Positions 18,456-28,916 are shown, counted from the stretch's first letter. The stretch: 64,000 nucleotides of DNA from Marinicella rhabdoformis (GCF_009671245.1 NZ_VTFS01000003.1:552059-616058), one strand, 5' to 3'. Translations and numbers: made by a program. The notes: generated by a model not told the origin, from the sequence alone.

Positions 18456-18879
18456 CTATTTATTGACGGAATACCATAAATCACATTTGAATCGAACCAA
18501 TCAACTGATTCATTATGTTTGTGTTCCGGTTATTTTTTGGTCAATCAGCGCCATGTTGTGGTTAGTTAAACTGCCCATTATCATGAATTTAGCAGTCGCC
18601 AGCATGGCTTTACTGATGGTTTATTATTTAATCAAAAGCGTTAAGGTTTTTGCTGTAATGCTTATATTTTCTGCTGGCTGTTTGGCGCTAAACTATTACA
18701 TGGAAATGCAAAACTTACCATTACTGTGGATAGCGGTTATTGCTTTCGTCATTGCTTGGATTGGTCAATTCATTGGCCATCACATTGAAGGGAAAAAACC
18801 TTCATTCTTTCAAGACTTACAATTTTTATTGATTGGCCCTGCTTGGGTTGTGTTTAAATTTTTCGGCGTTAAGGTTTAA
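18409..18879 (+). CDS. DUF962/Mpo1-like membrane protein
   Basis: A 156-residue protein with four predicted membrane segments. LTEYHKSHLNRTNQLIHYVCVP near the start and GQFIGHHIEGKKPSFFQDLQFLLIGPAWVV near the end (read in pieces) are diagnostic for the DUF962/Mpo1 family; yeast Mpo1 is a Fe2+-dependent dioxygenase in 2-hydroxy fatty-acid oxidation, and the histidines are kept. The ATG at 18409 overlaps purC by 47 bases. A TTG around 18463 is an alternative start just after the purC stop. Bacterial role unproven. Confidence 0.85.
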   Translation: MKPTNASQEKPSNSINYLLTEYHKSHLNRTNQLIHYVCVPVIFWSISAMLWLVKLPIIMNLAVASMALLMVYYLIKSVKVFAVMLIFSAGCLALNYYMEMQNLPLLWIAVIAFVIAWIGQFIGHHIEGKKPSFFQDLQFLLIGPAWVVFKFFGVKV

Positions 18880-18964
18880 GGTCAATTTATTAACTTTAAC
18901 AAAACAAAGAATTAACAGCCAATCATTATAATGCATGCCAAAACAGGCTGACTAACCCTTAAAA

Positions 18965-19630
18965 TTGAACGACTGGCAACGCAACAAATCTTGGCAACAC
19001 TGGACTCATCACAGCATAACCCCTGTTTTGCTGGTTTTGCTTTTGCTTATTATTCCCAAATCCTGGCTGTTCCCCCCAAATAAAAACTTAACCACCCGCA
19101 CTGTTTCTATCGAATTATCGACAGCCACCACAGCACCCGAAATCCCATACCAAGTGTCAACTGAACCTAAAGAAAAAGAACAAAAAGCAAACCCATCAAC
19201 CTCACAAAGCAGTCGCATCAAAACACCACAACAATCAAACCCCAATCCCGTGGTTAACAAAACACCAGAAAAACAAATCATCAAGAAAGCCACACCAAAA
19301 AAAGAAACACTCAATTCCAGAGATGTGCAAATGATGATGCTTCAAGCTGTTGACCCCAAACTTACAGACAGCGACTTTTTATCGAAAAAAAATCAAAATC
19401 AATTTTTAGCCAAACAATATATTGCCAAAGATAATTATGCAGACCTACCTTATTTGGATGAATCCATAGATGCACCTCGCGTTCAAATGGCATTTTACTC
19501 TCCAGGATTTATGGGTAATGTTGAAAAATTTTTCGATAAAATCACTTATAAAAAGACATTTACCACCAAATACGGTACAAAAATTCATTGTGCATTGGTT
19601 GGCGTCATTGCCATGTGTGGCTGGAAATAG
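18965..19630 (+). CDS. Unknown membrane-anchored, Lys/Pro/Thr-rich protein
   Basis: A 221-residue frame that must use a non-ATG start (TTG at 18965) because the next in-frame ATG falls after residue 120. It has one membrane segment (about 18-37), a long polar linker rich in K, P, T and S (about 65-118), and a C-terminal domain of about 100 residues with DSDFLSKKNQNQFLAKQY and YGTKIHCALVGVIAMCGW. The anchor-linker-domain layout resembles periplasmic TonB-like or division proteins, but I recognise no family. Confidence 0.6.
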   Translation: MNDWQRNKSWQHWTHHSITPVLLVLLLLIIPKSWLFPPNKNLTTRTVSIELSTATTAPEIPYQVSTEPKEKEQKANPSTSQSSRIKTPQQSNPNPVVNKTPEKQIIKKATPKKETLNSRDVQMMMLQAVDPKLTDSDFLSKKNQNQFLAKQYIAKDNYADLPYLDESIDAPRVQMAFYSPGFMGNVEKFFDKITYKKTFTTKYGTKIHCALVGVIAMCGWK

Positions 19631-19724
19631 TCCAATATCGACACGATTTTGTGGTATTTTTGCAACACAATCTTAACAAAAGGCCATTTTGTTGTATTAT
19701 TTAAACAAATTAGTCAAACATGTG

Positions 19725-19753
19725 TTGCATTCATACCAATGCTGTTGTAATAT
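19725..19753 (+). promoter_or_regulatory. Strong sigma70 promoter-like sequence in a gene-free gap
   Basis: TTGCAT (19725-19730), exactly 17 bases, TAATAT (19748-19753). No coding region starts within the next 100 bases; the transcript would begin near 19760. Confidence 0.55.
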
Positions 19754-19759
19754 TGTCCA

Positions 19760-19854
19760 CAGTTTTAGAGTAATTCATTTCTTAACTCCAAGACAAGCAG
19801 GGCACATTAAGTAAAATATCGATTAACCCATCTCAAAAGGATGGGTTTTTTTTT
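19760..19854 (+). ncRNA. Predicted ~95-nt small RNA or pgi leader
   Basis: A well-spaced promoter ends at 19753 and a textbook terminator ends at about 19854, enclosing about 95 bases without an ATG or an open frame. The product would be a free small RNA or a terminated leader (attenuator) of pgi, whose start lies 77 bases further. I do not recognise an RNA family. Confidence 0.45.
19825..19854 (+). terminator. Intrinsic terminator upstream of pgi
   Basis: AACCCATC pairs with GATGGGTT, loop TCAAAAG, followed directly by nine or more T. The hairpin plus U-run is complete. Confidence 0.85.
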
Positions 19855-19931
19855 GCCTAATGTTCCTGCTTTGTGTGGTTATTTTGTCACAAAGCTTTAA
19901 AATAGCTCACCAATTAAAGAATCCACTTTGC

Positions 19932-21476
19932 ATGAGAAACAACCGCGTTTGGGCCACACTGGAACAGCTGGCTCAAAAACCTGAACACAAAGACCTTAAG
20001 CACAGCATCGCCGATGTTGAGCGCATGGAAGCATTGACGCTACAATGCGGCGACTTGTATCTTGATTGCTCTAAAAACTGGCTCTCACTTCAAGTTTTTG
20101 AGCAACTACAACAGTTAGCAGAAGCCAGTGACTTAAAAGCCAGCATCCAAAAACTCTTTAATTTAGAAACAGTCAACACCAGTGAAAACCAAGCCGCTGG
20201 TCATACCACTTTGCGCGACCCCAACCACCAAAACCGCAAACACAATTTAGAACGCATGAAAGTGTTGGCTGAACGGATAAAGAATAATAAAATAACCACC
20301 GCTTTTGGTAAGCCCGTCAAACAATTGGTTAACATCGGCATTGGAGGCTCATACCTTGGTCCTCGCTTGGCAATAGAAGCGCTCACTGATTTACAAAGTG
20401 AAAGCCAAATTCCAGTTTATTTTGCAGCTTCTGTTGATGACTCGTTGATCAACCAATTGTTTCAGAGCATCGACATAGAACACAGCTTATTCTGTATCAG
20501 TTCTAAGAGCTTCGGCACAGCAGAAACCTTAATGAATGCCGAAGCGGTAATAGAAAAACTAAAACAACGTCCAGGTTATTTGCCAAACGATAATCAATCC
20601 TCATTGATGGCCATCACCGCCAAACCCGAAAGGGCCAAAGCCATAGGCATCAATGACTCAATGATATTGCCGTTTGACACCACCATCGGTGGACGCTTCT
20701 CATTGTGGTCGAGCATTGGATTCCCCATCATGTTGGCAGCTGGCAGCGATGCCTTTGAAGAAATGCTTGATGGTGCTAACATCATGGATAATCATTATTT
20801 AGAAACACCATTTGATAAAAACATGCCAGTTGTGCTGGCCTTGATTGGTATTTGGTACAGAAATTTTATCGGCTTGTCAGGCTATGCTTGCTTGCCTTAT
20901 GATGCACGATTGAGGTGCTTTCCCAAATGGTTGCAACAACTGATGATGGAAAGTACAGGTAAGATGCACAACCTTCAAGGTCAAACCATAGATTACCCCA
21001 CATCACCTTGGGTGTTTGGTGATCATGGCCAGTTATCGCAACATGCGTTTTTTCAAGCCTTTCATCAAGGCATAGATGCCCTACCCATGGATTTCATTGG
21101 CGTCTTAGACCATGATTCTCCCAGCCAAAGGTTTTTATTATTTAATATGATTGCCCAAGGTGCTGCATTGATGTCTGGTGAAAGCCACGAACACATAGAC
21201 AACCATGACTGCCCGGGTAACAAACCCAGCACCACTTTGCTGTTAAATAGCATGAACCCAAAAGCAGTTGGTCAATTGCTCGCCATGTATGAACACATGA
21301 TTTACACCCAATCGGTGATTTGGAACATCAACTGTTTCGATCAACCAGGTGTAGAGCTGGGCAAGAAATTAGCCAAACGCATAGAAAAACACGTACAAGA
21401 AAACCACTTGGACGACTTACCCTTAGACCCATCAACACAAAATTTGATCAAAAAGGTGATGAACCATGAAGGATGA
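19932..21476 (+). CDS. pgi: Glucose-6-phosphate isomerase
   Basis: Interconverts glucose-6-phosphate and fructose-6-phosphate. Recognised blocks: NIGIGGSYLGPRLA, SSKSFGTAETLMNAEA, IGGRFSLWSSIGFPI and WNINCFDQPGVELGKKLA. The usual signature GTNGQHAFYQ reads HGQLSQHAFFQ, a local variation that keeps QHAF. The open frame reaches 19860, but the extra 24 residues are hydrophobic and unlike the family; MRNNRVWATLEQLAQ at 19932 (514 residues) fits better. A terminator lies just upstream; the last bases overlap apbC. Confidence 0.95.
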   Translation: MRNNRVWATLEQLAQKPEHKDLKHSIADVERMEALTLQCGDLYLDCSKNWLSLQVFEQLQQLAEASDLKASIQKLFNLETVNTSENQAAGHTTLRDPNHQNRKHNLERMKVLAERIKNNKITTAFGKPVKQLVNIGIGGSYLGPRLAIEALTDLQSESQIPVYFAASVDDSLINQLFQSIDIEHSLFCISSKSFGTAETLMNAEAVIEKLKQRPGYLPNDNQSSLMAITAKPERAKAIGINDSMILPFDTTIGGRFSLWSSIGFPIMLAAGSDAFEEMLDGANIMDNHYLETPFDKNMPVVLALIGIWYRNFIGLSGYACLPYDARLRCFPKWLQQLMMESTGKMHNLQGQTIDYPTSPWVFGDHGQLSQHAFFQAFHQGIDALPMDFIGVLDHDSPSQRFLLFNMIAQGAALMSGESHEHIDNHDCPGNKPSTTLLLNSMNPKAVGQLLAMYEHMIYTQSVIWNINCFDQPGVELGKKLAKRIEKHVQENHLDDLPLDPSTQNLIKKVMNHEG

Positions 21477-22482
21477 CATCAAACAAACTCAAGATCCTGT
21501 TACAGGACAAGTTTTCGGAAAATCAGCTGAATACAGTGGCCGAAAGAAAACCCTCTCGACGCGGTACCCAGTCTCAGGATTTGAACAGGACTATCAAAAA
21601 CAAGTTGAAAGTTTCAACATTGAACACGTGGTCAGTCAAATACGTCAACACCAGGTCAAAGACAAACTAAAACCTGTCAAAGGTGTGAAAAATATCATTG
21701 CCGTTGCCTCCGGTAAAGGCGGCGTGGGTAAATCAACCACCACTGTCATGTTGGCCAAGGCATTACAGCAACTGGGCGCTACAGTTGGCATACTGGATGC
21801 AGACATCTACGGCCCAAGCATCCCCAAAATGCTTGGCGTCAAACAACAACCTGAATCACCAGACAACAAGTCATTCCTGCCTGTCGATGCCGATGGCATA
21901 CAAAGCATGTCTTTAGGCTATATTCTGGACGAAAAAGCCCCTGCTATTTGGCGTGGCGCCATGGTCACCAAAGCACTGATGCAAATGGTTGAAGACACCC
22001 GTTGGGCCAGTGTCGATTATTTGATCATGGATTTACCACCAGGTACCGGTGACATCCAATTAACCATGATACAAAAAATTCCGGTAACGGCAGCCGTTTT
22101 GGTTACCACACCACAAGATATTGCCCTACTCGATGCACAGAAGGCTTTGGCCATGTTTCAGAAAGTGGACATTCCTGTGCTCGGTGTGATTGAAAACATG
22201 AGCACCTATGTCTGTGAGAACTGTGGTCATGAAGCACATATTTTTGGCCAACACGGCGGTTCAAAGATGGCCGAAGAATTTTCAGTGCCTATGCTGGGCC
22301 AATTGCCTTTGAATATCGACATCAGATTGAACATGGATAAAGGCCAACCCGACAAAGTGTGGCACAATGACCACCCATTGAATCAAAATGCTTTATTGAT
22401 GGCATTAAGAACCGCACAAAACTTGGCTCAACTGCCCATCAAGTTCAGCCTCACAGACAGCTTAAAACTCAACAAGGTATAA
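21466..22482 (+). CDS. apbC: Mrp/ApbC-type iron-sulfur cluster carrier ATPase
   Basis: A 338-residue P-loop ATPase of the Mrp/NBP35 family that carries Fe-S clusters to apoproteins. Deviant Walker A GKGGVGKST (about 83-91), ILDADIYGPSIPKMLG, DLPPGTGDIQLT, and the C-terminal cluster motif YVCENCG (CxxC). Unlike E. coli Mrp, the N-terminal region is short and lacks a clear MIP18/DUF59 domain. The ATG overlaps the pgi end by 11 bases. Confidence 0.93.
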   Translation: MKDDIKQTQDPVTGQVFGKSAEYSGRKKTLSTRYPVSGFEQDYQKQVESFNIEHVVSQIRQHQVKDKLKPVKGVKNIIAVASGKGGVGKSTTTVMLAKALQQLGATVGILDADIYGPSIPKMLGVKQQPESPDNKSFLPVDADGIQSMSLGYILDEKAPAIWRGAMVTKALMQMVEDTRWASVDYLIMDLPPGTGDIQLTMIQKIPVTAAVLVTTPQDIALLDAQKALAMFQKVDIPVLGVIENMSTYVCENCGHEAHIFGQHGGSKMAEEFSVPMLGQLPLNIDIRLNMDKGQPDKVWHNDHPLNQNALLMALRTAQNLAQLPIKFSLTDSLKLNKV

Positions 22483-22494
22483 AGGTAGATTATC

Positions 22495-23064
22495 ATGAGC
22501 ATCAAATCAGACAAATGGATACGCCGTATGGCGGAACAACACGACATGATCAACCCATTTGAGGCGGATCAAGTCAGGGGTAAGTCACGCCAAAATAAAA
22601 TCATTTCTTACGGCACATCCAGTTATGGATATGATGTGCGTTGCGCCGATGAATTTAAAATATTCCACAACATCAATTCAGCCGTGGTCGATCCCAAAAA
22701 ATTTGACCCCAACAGCTTTGTTGACGTGAAATCAGACGTGTGTATTATTCCACCCAACTCATTTTGCTTGGCACGTACTGTTGAATATTTAAAAATTCCA
22801 CGCAATGTATTAACCGTTTGTTTAGGCAAATCCACATACGCACGCTGTGGCATCATCGTGAATGTCACGCCTCTCGAGCCTGAATGGGAAGGTCATGTGA
22901 CCTTAGAATTTTCAAACACCACACCCTTACCGGCTAAAATATATGCCAACGAAGGTGTCGCACAATTCTTATTCTTTGAATCTGATGAAGTGTGTGATGT
23001 GTCATACGCCGACCGTGGTGGCAAGTACCAAGGCCAAAAAGGCGTCACTTTACCCAAAGCTTAA
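22495..23064 (+). CDS. dcd: dCTP deaminase
   Basis: A 189-residue trimeric enzyme that makes dUTP from dCTP for thymidylate synthesis. Motifs: [51 protein letters not shown] (read in pieces) with the catalytic Glu, and the C-terminal [13 protein letters not shown] that closes over the substrate. The apbC-dcd order is frequent in gammaproteobacteria. Full length. Confidence 0.97.
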   Translation: MSIKSDKWIRRMAEQHDMINPFEADQVRGKSRQNKIISYGTSSYGYDVRCADEFKIFHNINSAVVDPKKFDPNSFVDVKSDVCIIPPNSFCLARTVEYLKIPRNVLTVCLGKSTYARCGIIVNVTPLEPEWEGHVTLEFSNTTPLPAKIYANEGVAQFLFFESDEVCDVSYADRGGKYQGQKGVTLPKA

Positions 23065-23082
23065 ACAGCTGATGGTAAGCAG

Positions 23083-23865
23083 ATGAATATTTTTATCATA
23101 GGCAGTGGCTGGTTGGCACTGCCTTTGGCTGAACATTTAAATAACAGAGCCCACCAAATCACAGTCACTACCACTTCCACTGAAAAGTCTGAACGAGTAA
23201 ACAAACTTGGTTTTAAAGCACTGGTATATCAAATGGGTGAATTATTCCCTGATGACATGCTTGATGCTGATGTTGTTGTTTTTGCAAACACATGCAAAGA
23301 CGTTTCAGCCTACCGCTCTACCGTTAAAAACTGGCCAAGAACATTCAAACCTCAAGTCATCTACACCAGCACCACAAGTGTATATCAGGACAATGGTCAA
23401 GACCATGATGAAGAAAGCCCATCAATTAACCCTGAACACCCGACTTATTTAATTGAGCAGACATTAAAGCCATTAAAGGCCAACATCATCAGATTATCTG
23501 GCTTGGTTGGACCTGGCTTCATGAGACAAGATTTAATTGTCAATTCACGGCACCCAGGCCGCTTTTTCAGAAAAAGTCTTGCTGTTAGAAATCCCAAAAA
23601 TCAGGTTAACTTGGTCCACCGTGATGATGCCATTGGTGTCATTATTTCTGTCATAGACAGTCAATTAAATAAGCAAATTATCAACGCCAGTGCAGACAAC
23701 CACCCAACCAAAGGCGAATATTACAGTTACATGGCCAAACAATTGGACGGCACCATTTTAGATACCACACAAGAAACAAGCACCTCGGGCAAAACCATCA
23801 ACAACCTAAAATCCAAAACCATTTACACATACCAACATTCAGATGTTTGGCAAATGTCATTTTAA
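23083..23865 (+). CDS. YeeZ-like NAD(P)-binding Rossmann (SDR) protein
   Basis: A 260-residue extended-SDR-like protein. It opens with the nucleotide-binding pattern IIGSGWLALPLAEHL, has YTSTTSVYQDNG (the serine/tyrosine region of epimerases, here STTSVY), and RLSGLVGPG, all typical of the YeeZ group of dehydratase-like proteins. The substrate is unknown. It follows dcd by 18 bases, so possibly the last gene of the pgi-apbC-dcd run; convergent with modC. Confidence 0.8.
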   Translation: MNIFIIGSGWLALPLAEHLNNRAHQITVTTTSTEKSERVNKLGFKALVYQMGELFPDDMLDADVVVFANTCKDVSAYRSTVKNWPRTFKPQVIYTSTTSVYQDNGQDHDEESPSINPEHPTYLIEQTLKPLKANIIRLSGLVGPGFMRQDLIVNSRHPGRFFRKSLAVRNPKNQVNLVHRDDAIGVIISVIDSQLNKQIINASADNHPTKGEYYSYMAKQLDGTILDTTQETSTSGKTINNLKSKTIYTYQHSDVWQMSF

Positions 23866-23879
23866 TTAACAGTCCTCTA

Positions 23880-24935
23880 TTACACCACCAGCGCAACAGC
23901 CTTAATTTGAGCATACACATGCTGGCCTGTTTTTAAGCCCAAATAGGCTATCGATTTGTGAGTCAATAAAGCCGTAAGCAGTACGCCGTTGACCGTTAAA
24001 TTCACTTGGCTTTGTGATGCATTGAATGGCGTTATATTTGCCACATTTCCCGAAACCACGTTCAGCACACTGCTGTCAGTCGGTTGACTCTTGCTGACCG
24101 CCACATCACTGGCATTCACCAGTAAACGGACGTTATCACCCAGATTGAGGCTTTGGGCATTGACCCACATTTGACCACATTCAGCATCAACCTGACACAA
24201 ATGGTATTTTGAGTCAAAGTTATTGACCTGACCCTTTAATACCGACCAGACAGATTGTTCACCTGTCATCAGCTCATGTTGTGTTTGCATCATTTTCCAG
24301 AAACCACCTGATGCCACGACCCGGCCCTGTTCTATCATCACAACATAATCGGCCAATCGCATCATCTCTCTGCGACTGTGTGTGACATAAATGATGGGCG
24401 TGATCTGTTTGATTTTTTTCAAATAAGACAACAACTCGGCTTTGCGGTCATCATCCAATGCAGACATCGGCTCGTCCATCAACAACAACGCTGGCGCACT
24501 GGCCAAAGCCCGCGCCATGGCAACACGCTGAAGTTCACCCCCAGATAATTGATTATTGTGCCGTAACAACAAACCCGATAAATCAAACATCTCAACCAAT
24601 TCATCAAAAGACAAGCCTGCATGTTTGCGCCTTTTAATCGCATAGTTGATGTTTTGTGTGACATTCAAATGCGGTAACAAGTTATTGTGCTGAAACACCA
24701 TCGCCACTTGGCGGTGCTGTGGTTTGACAAAGGCCTTGTCACTTTGCCAAGCTCGCCCTTTAAAAATGATATTCGAATTTCGGGCACGTGACAACCCAGA
24801 CAAACAACGCAACAAAGTAGTCTTGCCACAACCAGATGGCCCAAACACCACCGTGATACCCTCGCTGGGCAAGGTCGCATTCAAACTTAAATCAAAGTCT
24901 GCCAATTGCTGTTTGATATCGACATGCAAACTCAT
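23880..24935 (-). CDS. modC: Molybdate ABC transporter ATP-binding protein ModC
   Basis: A 351-residue ABC ATPase: Walker A GPSGCGKTT, Q-loop, signature LSGGELQRVAMARAL, Walker B LLLMDEPMSALDD and H-loop YVTHSRREM. The C-terminal 120 residues form the Mop/TOBE oxyanion-binding domain. The open frame extends to 25037, but the ATG at 24935 has AAGGTGG in front and overlaps the modB stop as ATGA, so I use it. Last gene of modABC. Confidence 0.95.
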   Translation of the reverse strand: MSLHVDIKQQLADFDLSLNATLPSEGITVVFGPSGCGKTTLLRCLSGLSRARNSNIIFKGRAWQSDKAFVKPQHRQVAMVFQHNNLLPHLNVTQNINYAIKRRKHAGLSFDELVEMFDLSGLLLRHNNQLSGGELQRVAMARALASAPALLLMDEPMSALDDDRKAELLSYLKKIKQITPIIYVTHSRREMMRLADYVVMIEQGRVVASGGFWKMMQTQHELMTGEQSVWSVLKGQVNNFDSKYHLCQVDAECGQMWVNAQSLNLGDNVRLLVNASDVAVSKSQPTDSSVLNVVSGNVANITPFNASQSQVNLTVNGVLLTALLTHKSIAYLGLKTGQHVYAQIKAVALVV

Positions 24936-25603
24936 AACGCCACCTTTCGATTTCGGCCATTGAAGGCATACACCAACAACAGCAGGACAAAAGACATCAT
25001 CAACAACACCAGCGCCAGACCATGAGCTTGGCTCCATTGTAAGGATTCCACATGTTCATAAATCGCAATCGAGGCGACGCGTGTTTCACCGCCCAAGTTA
25101 CCACCAATCATCAGTACAACACCAAACTCACCCAAGGTGTGCGCAAAGCCCAAAACCACAGCGGTGATAAAGCCTGACTTGCACAATGGTAAAACCACAG
25201 AGAAAAAACGGTCCCAAAAACCTGCCCCCAATGTGGCTGCCGCCTCTAATGGTGCTTTGGGCATTTGAGACAGGCTGCTTTGAATGGGTTGCACCACAAA
25301 AGGCAACGAATAAATCATTGAAGCCAGCACCAAACCTTGAAAAGAAAAAGCCCAATCCAATCCCGCCAAAGGGCCGTTGCGACCCAATAACAACAACAAA
25401 TAAAACCCCAAAACCGTCGGCGGTAAAACCAACGGCAAGGCCACCATGGCTTCTACCAAGAATTTAAATTTAGCTCGACTGAATGCCAGCCACCAAGCCA
25501 AAGGCGTGGCAAAGATAAGCAACAAAATCACCGTAATGCCTGCCAACTTGACCGACAACCACAAGGCAAACCAATCCGATTGGCTTAACAATTCTTCACT
25601 CAC
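24932..25603 (-). CDS. modB: Molybdate ABC transporter permease ModB
   Basis: A 223-residue inner-membrane permease with five predicted helices. The EAA cytoplasmic loop reads EAAATLGAGFWDRFFSVVLPLCK, here given in pieces, followed by GFAHTLGEFGVVLMIGGN, which is characteristic of ModB. It overlaps modA and modC by four bases each, so the three are translated as a coupled unit. Confidence 0.95.
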   Translation of the reverse strand: MSEELLSQSDWFALWLSVKLAGITVILLLIFATPLAWWLAFSRAKFKFLVEAMVALPLVLPPTVLGFYLLLLLGRNGPLAGLDWAFSFQGLVLASMIYSLPFVVQPIQSSLSQMPKAPLEAAATLGAGFWDRFFSVVLPLCKSGFITAVVLGFAHTLGEFGVVLMIGGNLGGETRVASIAIYEHVESLQWSQAHGLALVLLMMSFVLLLLVYAFNGRNRKVAL

Positions 25604-26358
25604 AATTCCACCTCATATCCCCAAGATTGCAACTGCTTTTTAACGTTATCGGAACGCAAATAAGCCATTAACTGACTCGCTCTTGGATTATCTGAAATTT
25701 GTACTGCTTGTTGTTTGATGGTTTTGTAACTGTTAAAAGGCAATACACGATAATAGGCCTTCTGTTGGCCTTTGTCTTCTGACATCACGTCATCCCATAA
25801 CTTAGCCTGAGACAATGAAATGATCGCCGCATCGGCTTGTCCTGCGACCACAAACTGCTGTGCTTGGGCTATGTTCTGACCATATACCAAGCGACCTTGC
25901 CAAGCCTGATAATCAGCCAAGCTTTTCAAAGCCTCAACAGCAGCAACACCATAGGGGGCCAATTTCGGATTGGCTATCGCGAGGTGTTCAAATGACATGC
26001 CATCAAAACTTTCTGACTCAAAAGGCTGCAATGACCACAAAACCAAACGGCCCTCGACATAGGTGAAACGACTGTTCTTTATCAGCAATCCTTGCTGCTC
26101 CAAAGCCAAAGGTCGAGCCACATCTGCTGCCAGAAACACATCAAAAGGCGCACCTTGGCTAATTTGAGTGAACAATTGACCCGTAGCACCGGCACTCAAA
26201 TTAATTTCAACCCCCGACTGTTCTGAGAATTGTTCAGCCAACACCTGCATAGGGGCATAAAAATTACTTGCCACCGCGATACGAAGCACCTGTTTTTGCT
26301 CAGCCTGCTGACAAGCCACAAGCACAACAAATAAAGCCAAAAGTCCTGTATATTTCAT
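25600..26358 (-). CDS. modA: Molybdate-binding periplasmic lipoprotein ModA
   Basis: The substrate-binding component of the molybdate transporter. With the ATG at 26358 the protein starts MKYTGLLALFVVLVAC, a lipoprotein signal with a lipobox ending in Cys16, so it is probably lipid-anchored. VASNFYAPMQVLAEQF and SAGATGQLFTQISQGAPFDVFLAAD are ModA blocks. The frame could begin at 26388 but that adds a non-signal leader. First gene of modABC. No ModE regulator is visible nearby. Confidence 0.93.
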   Translation of the reverse strand: MKYTGLLALFVVLVACQQAEQKQVLRIAVASNFYAPMQVLAEQFSEQSGVEINLSAGATGQLFTQISQGAPFDVFLAADVARPLALEQQGLLIKNSRFTYVEGRLVLWSLQPFESESFDGMSFEHLAIANPKLAPYGVAAVEALKSLADYQAWQGRLVYGQNIAQAQQFVVAGQADAAIISLSQAKLWDDVMSEDKGQQKAYYRVLPFNSYKTIKQQAVQISDNPRASQLMAYLRSDNVKKQLQSWGYEVEL

Positions 26359-26517
26359 CACGACATTATAACCAAGAATGTTGATCAATCTTTACTTGTT
26401 AGTCACTTCAACTAACAACCTGATAAATATCAGTTATTTTAAAAATAATTACCCCAAAAATTTTTTTCAAAAAAACGTAAAAGTCCAACCCAAAACCAGA
26501 TACTCACTGGCAAAAAA

Positions 26518-26552
26518 AAGCCGAAACTTGAATCAAGTTTCGGCTTCCTGTT
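26518..26552. terminator. Bidirectional intrinsic terminator behind icd
   Basis: AAGCCGAAACTTG (26518-26530) pairs with CAAGTTTCGGCTT over a 3-base loop. On the minus strand the stem is followed by a run of eight T (from 26519 leftwards), and on the plus strand by TCCTGTTTTTT. It ends the isocitrate dehydrogenase transcript. Confidence 0.9.
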
Positions 26553-26570
26553 TTTTACATTGAACTTAAA

Positions 26571-28793
26571 TTAAAACTGATCAATCAAAGCATTAAACGC
26601 TGCACTTGGACGCATCGCTTTTTCAGCCAAGGCATCATTAGGCTCAAAATAACCACCGATATCAACCGCTGAACCTTGTGCATCAATCAAGTCTTGCGTG
26701 ATTTGTGCCTCTTTTTCTGCCAAGACTTGAGCCAATGGAGCAAACTTAGCTTGTAAGCCGGCATCATCAGTTTGTGCAGCCATCGCTTCAGCCCAATACT
26801 TGGTCAAGTAAAAGTGACTTGAGCGGTTGTCTGGCTCGTTGACTTTACGCGAAGGTGATTTGTTTTCGCTCAAGTACAAACCATTGGCAATGTGTAAGGC
26901 ATCAGCCAAAACCTGTGCTTTTTTGTTGTCCGTTTTTTCAGCCATGTCTTCAAGTGATACAGCCAAAGCCAAAAATTCACCCAAAGAATCCCAACGTAAA
27001 TGACCTTCTTCAACAAACTGCTCAACATGCTTAGGTGCTGAACCACCCGCGCCCGTTTCGAACAAGCCACCACCGGCCAATAAAGGCACGATAGACAACA
27101 TTTTGGCAGACGTGCCCAACTCTAAAATCGGGAACAAATCAGTCAAATAGTCACGCAACACATTACCTGTCACAGAAATCGTATCCAACCCTCTTGTCAC
27201 ACGCTCACATGTGTAACGCATGGCGGCTTTTGGATTCATGATTTCAACTTCCAAACCAGTTGTGTCATGGTCTTTCAAGTAGGTATTCACTTTTTCAATC
27301 AAGTTTCTGTCATGAGCGCGGTTTTCGTCTAACCAGAAAATCGCTGGATTACCTGTGTTTTTGGCACGGCTGACGGCCAATTTAACCCAATCTTTGATCG
27401 GCAAGTCTTTGGTCTGACAAGCACGCCAAATGTCACCTTGCTCAACGTTATGCTGAATCAATACATTGCCCGCAGAATCAACCACACGCATCACGCCATC
27501 GCTGGGTACTTCAACTGTTTTGTCATGTGAACCATACTCTTCGGCTTTTTGTGCCATCAAACCGACATTGGCCACATTGCCCATGGTGGTGACTTCAAAA
27601 GCACCGTTTTCACGGCAGTAATCAATCATTTCTTGGTAAATACCGGCATAACAGCGATCTGGAATGATCATTTTGCTGTCTTGTAATTTGCCTTCTGTAT
27701 TCCACATTTTTCCAGAAGTTTTAATCGCAGCTGGCATAGACGCATCGATGATCACGTTGTTAGGCACATGCAAGTTGGTGATGCCCTTATCTGAATCAAC
27801 CATCGCCAATGCAGGTTGTGACTCATAACACGCCATGATGTCAGCTTCAACTTCGGCTTTTTTATCAGCCGGCAAGTCTTGAATCTTACTGTAGACATTG
27901 CCGATACCGTTATTGGCCTCTACGCCCAATTCTTTAAACAAATCTGCATGCTTGGCAAAAACGTCTTGGTAATACACTTCAACAGCATGTCCAAACATGA
28001 TCGGGTCTGACACTTTCATCATCGTCGCTTTCAAATGCAATGACAACAAAACCCCTTGGTCTTTGGCTTCCGCAATTTCCTTGGCATAAAACGCGCGCAA
28101 GGCATTTTTACTCATGCGAGTGGCATCCAGAACTTCGTCTTTTTGCATCGCTGTTTCTGCTTTACATACAGTGATGTTTCCATCAGCATCAACATGTTCA
28201 ATGCGAACCACATCGTCTTGTGACATCACAACAGACTGTTCAGAACCATAAAAGTCATCAGCATCCATGTGAGCCACATGTGTTTTAGAATCTTTAGACC
28301 AAGCACCCATGCGATGCGGGTTGTCTTTGGCGAATTGCTTTACAGCTGCTGCCACACGGCGGTCAGAATTACCTTCACGTAACACGGGATTAACAGCAGA
28401 ACCCAAAACCTTACTGTAGCTGGCTTGAATCGCTTTGTCTTCATCAGAGTTCGCTTCTTCTGGGTAGCTAGGTATGTCATAGCCGTGTGTTTGTAACTCT
28501 TTGATGGTTGCATTCAACTGTGGAATTGAAGCTGAAATATTCGGCAATTTGATGATATTGGCTTCAGGTGTTTTGGCCAGAATGCCCAATTGTGCCAAAG
28601 CATCTTCTTTTTGTTGCTCAGCAGTTAAACGCTCAGGAAATTGTGACAAGATGCGACTGGCCAAAGAGATGTCCTTGGTGTCCACTTGTACATCAACTGT
28701 GGCGGCAAAAGCTTTCACAACGGGTAAGAAAGAGTACGTGGCTAAAGCTGGTGCTTCATCCGTGATGGTATAAATGATGGTAGGTTTGGTCAT
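26571..28793 (-). CDS. icd: Monomeric NADP-dependent isocitrate dehydrogenase
   Basis: A 740-residue enzyme of the monomeric IDH class (IDH-II type), which converts isocitrate to 2-oxoglutarate in the citric acid cycle. The start [19 protein letters not shown] and blocks such as [27 protein letters not shown] and [14 protein letters not shown] are typical; it is unrelated in sequence to the homodimeric E. coli enzyme. AGGAG stands seven bases before the ATG. Monocistronic with a strong terminator. Confidence 0.97.
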   Translation of the reverse strand: MTKPTIIYTITDEAPALATYSFLPVVKAFAATVDVQVDTKDISLASRILSQFPERLTAEQQKEDALAQLGILAKTPEANIIKLPNISASIPQLNATIKELQTHGYDIPSYPEEANSDEDKAIQASYSKVLGSAVNPVLREGNSDRRVAAAVKQFAKDNPHRMGAWSKDSKTHVAHMDADDFYGSEQSVVMSQDDVVRIEHVDADGNITVCKAETAMQKDEVLDATRMSKNALRAFYAKEIAEAKDQGVLLSLHLKATMMKVSDPIMFGHAVEVYYQDVFAKHADLFKELGVEANNGIGNVYSKIQDLPADKKAEVEADIMACYESQPALAMVDSDKGITNLHVPNNVIIDASMPAAIKTSGKMWNTEGKLQDSKMIIPDRCYAGIYQEMIDYCRENGAFEVTTMGNVANVGLMAQKAEEYGSHDKTVEVPSDGVMRVVDSAGNVLIQHNVEQGDIWRACQTKDLPIKDWVKLAVSRAKNTGNPAIFWLDENRAHDRNLIEKVNTYLKDHDTTGLEVEIMNPKAAMRYTCERVTRGLDTISVTGNVLRDYLTDLFPILELGTSAKMLSIVPLLAGGGLFETGAGGSAPKHVEQFVEEGHLRWDSLGEFLALAVSLEDMAEKTDNKKAQVLADALHIANGLYLSENKSPSRKVNEPDNRSSHFYLTKYWAEAMAAQTDDAGLQAKFAPLAQVLAEKEAQITQDLIDAQGSAVDIGGYFEPNDALAEKAMRPSAAFNALIDQF

Positions 28794-28916
28794 GTTCGCT
28801 CCTGAATGGAATCATAACTGGATGCAACCGCACCCAGTATCAAAAAATCAGGCGACAGTATATCAAAAACACCGCTTTGAATACACTGTCACGCAAGCAA
28901 TAACTACCGCATAAGC

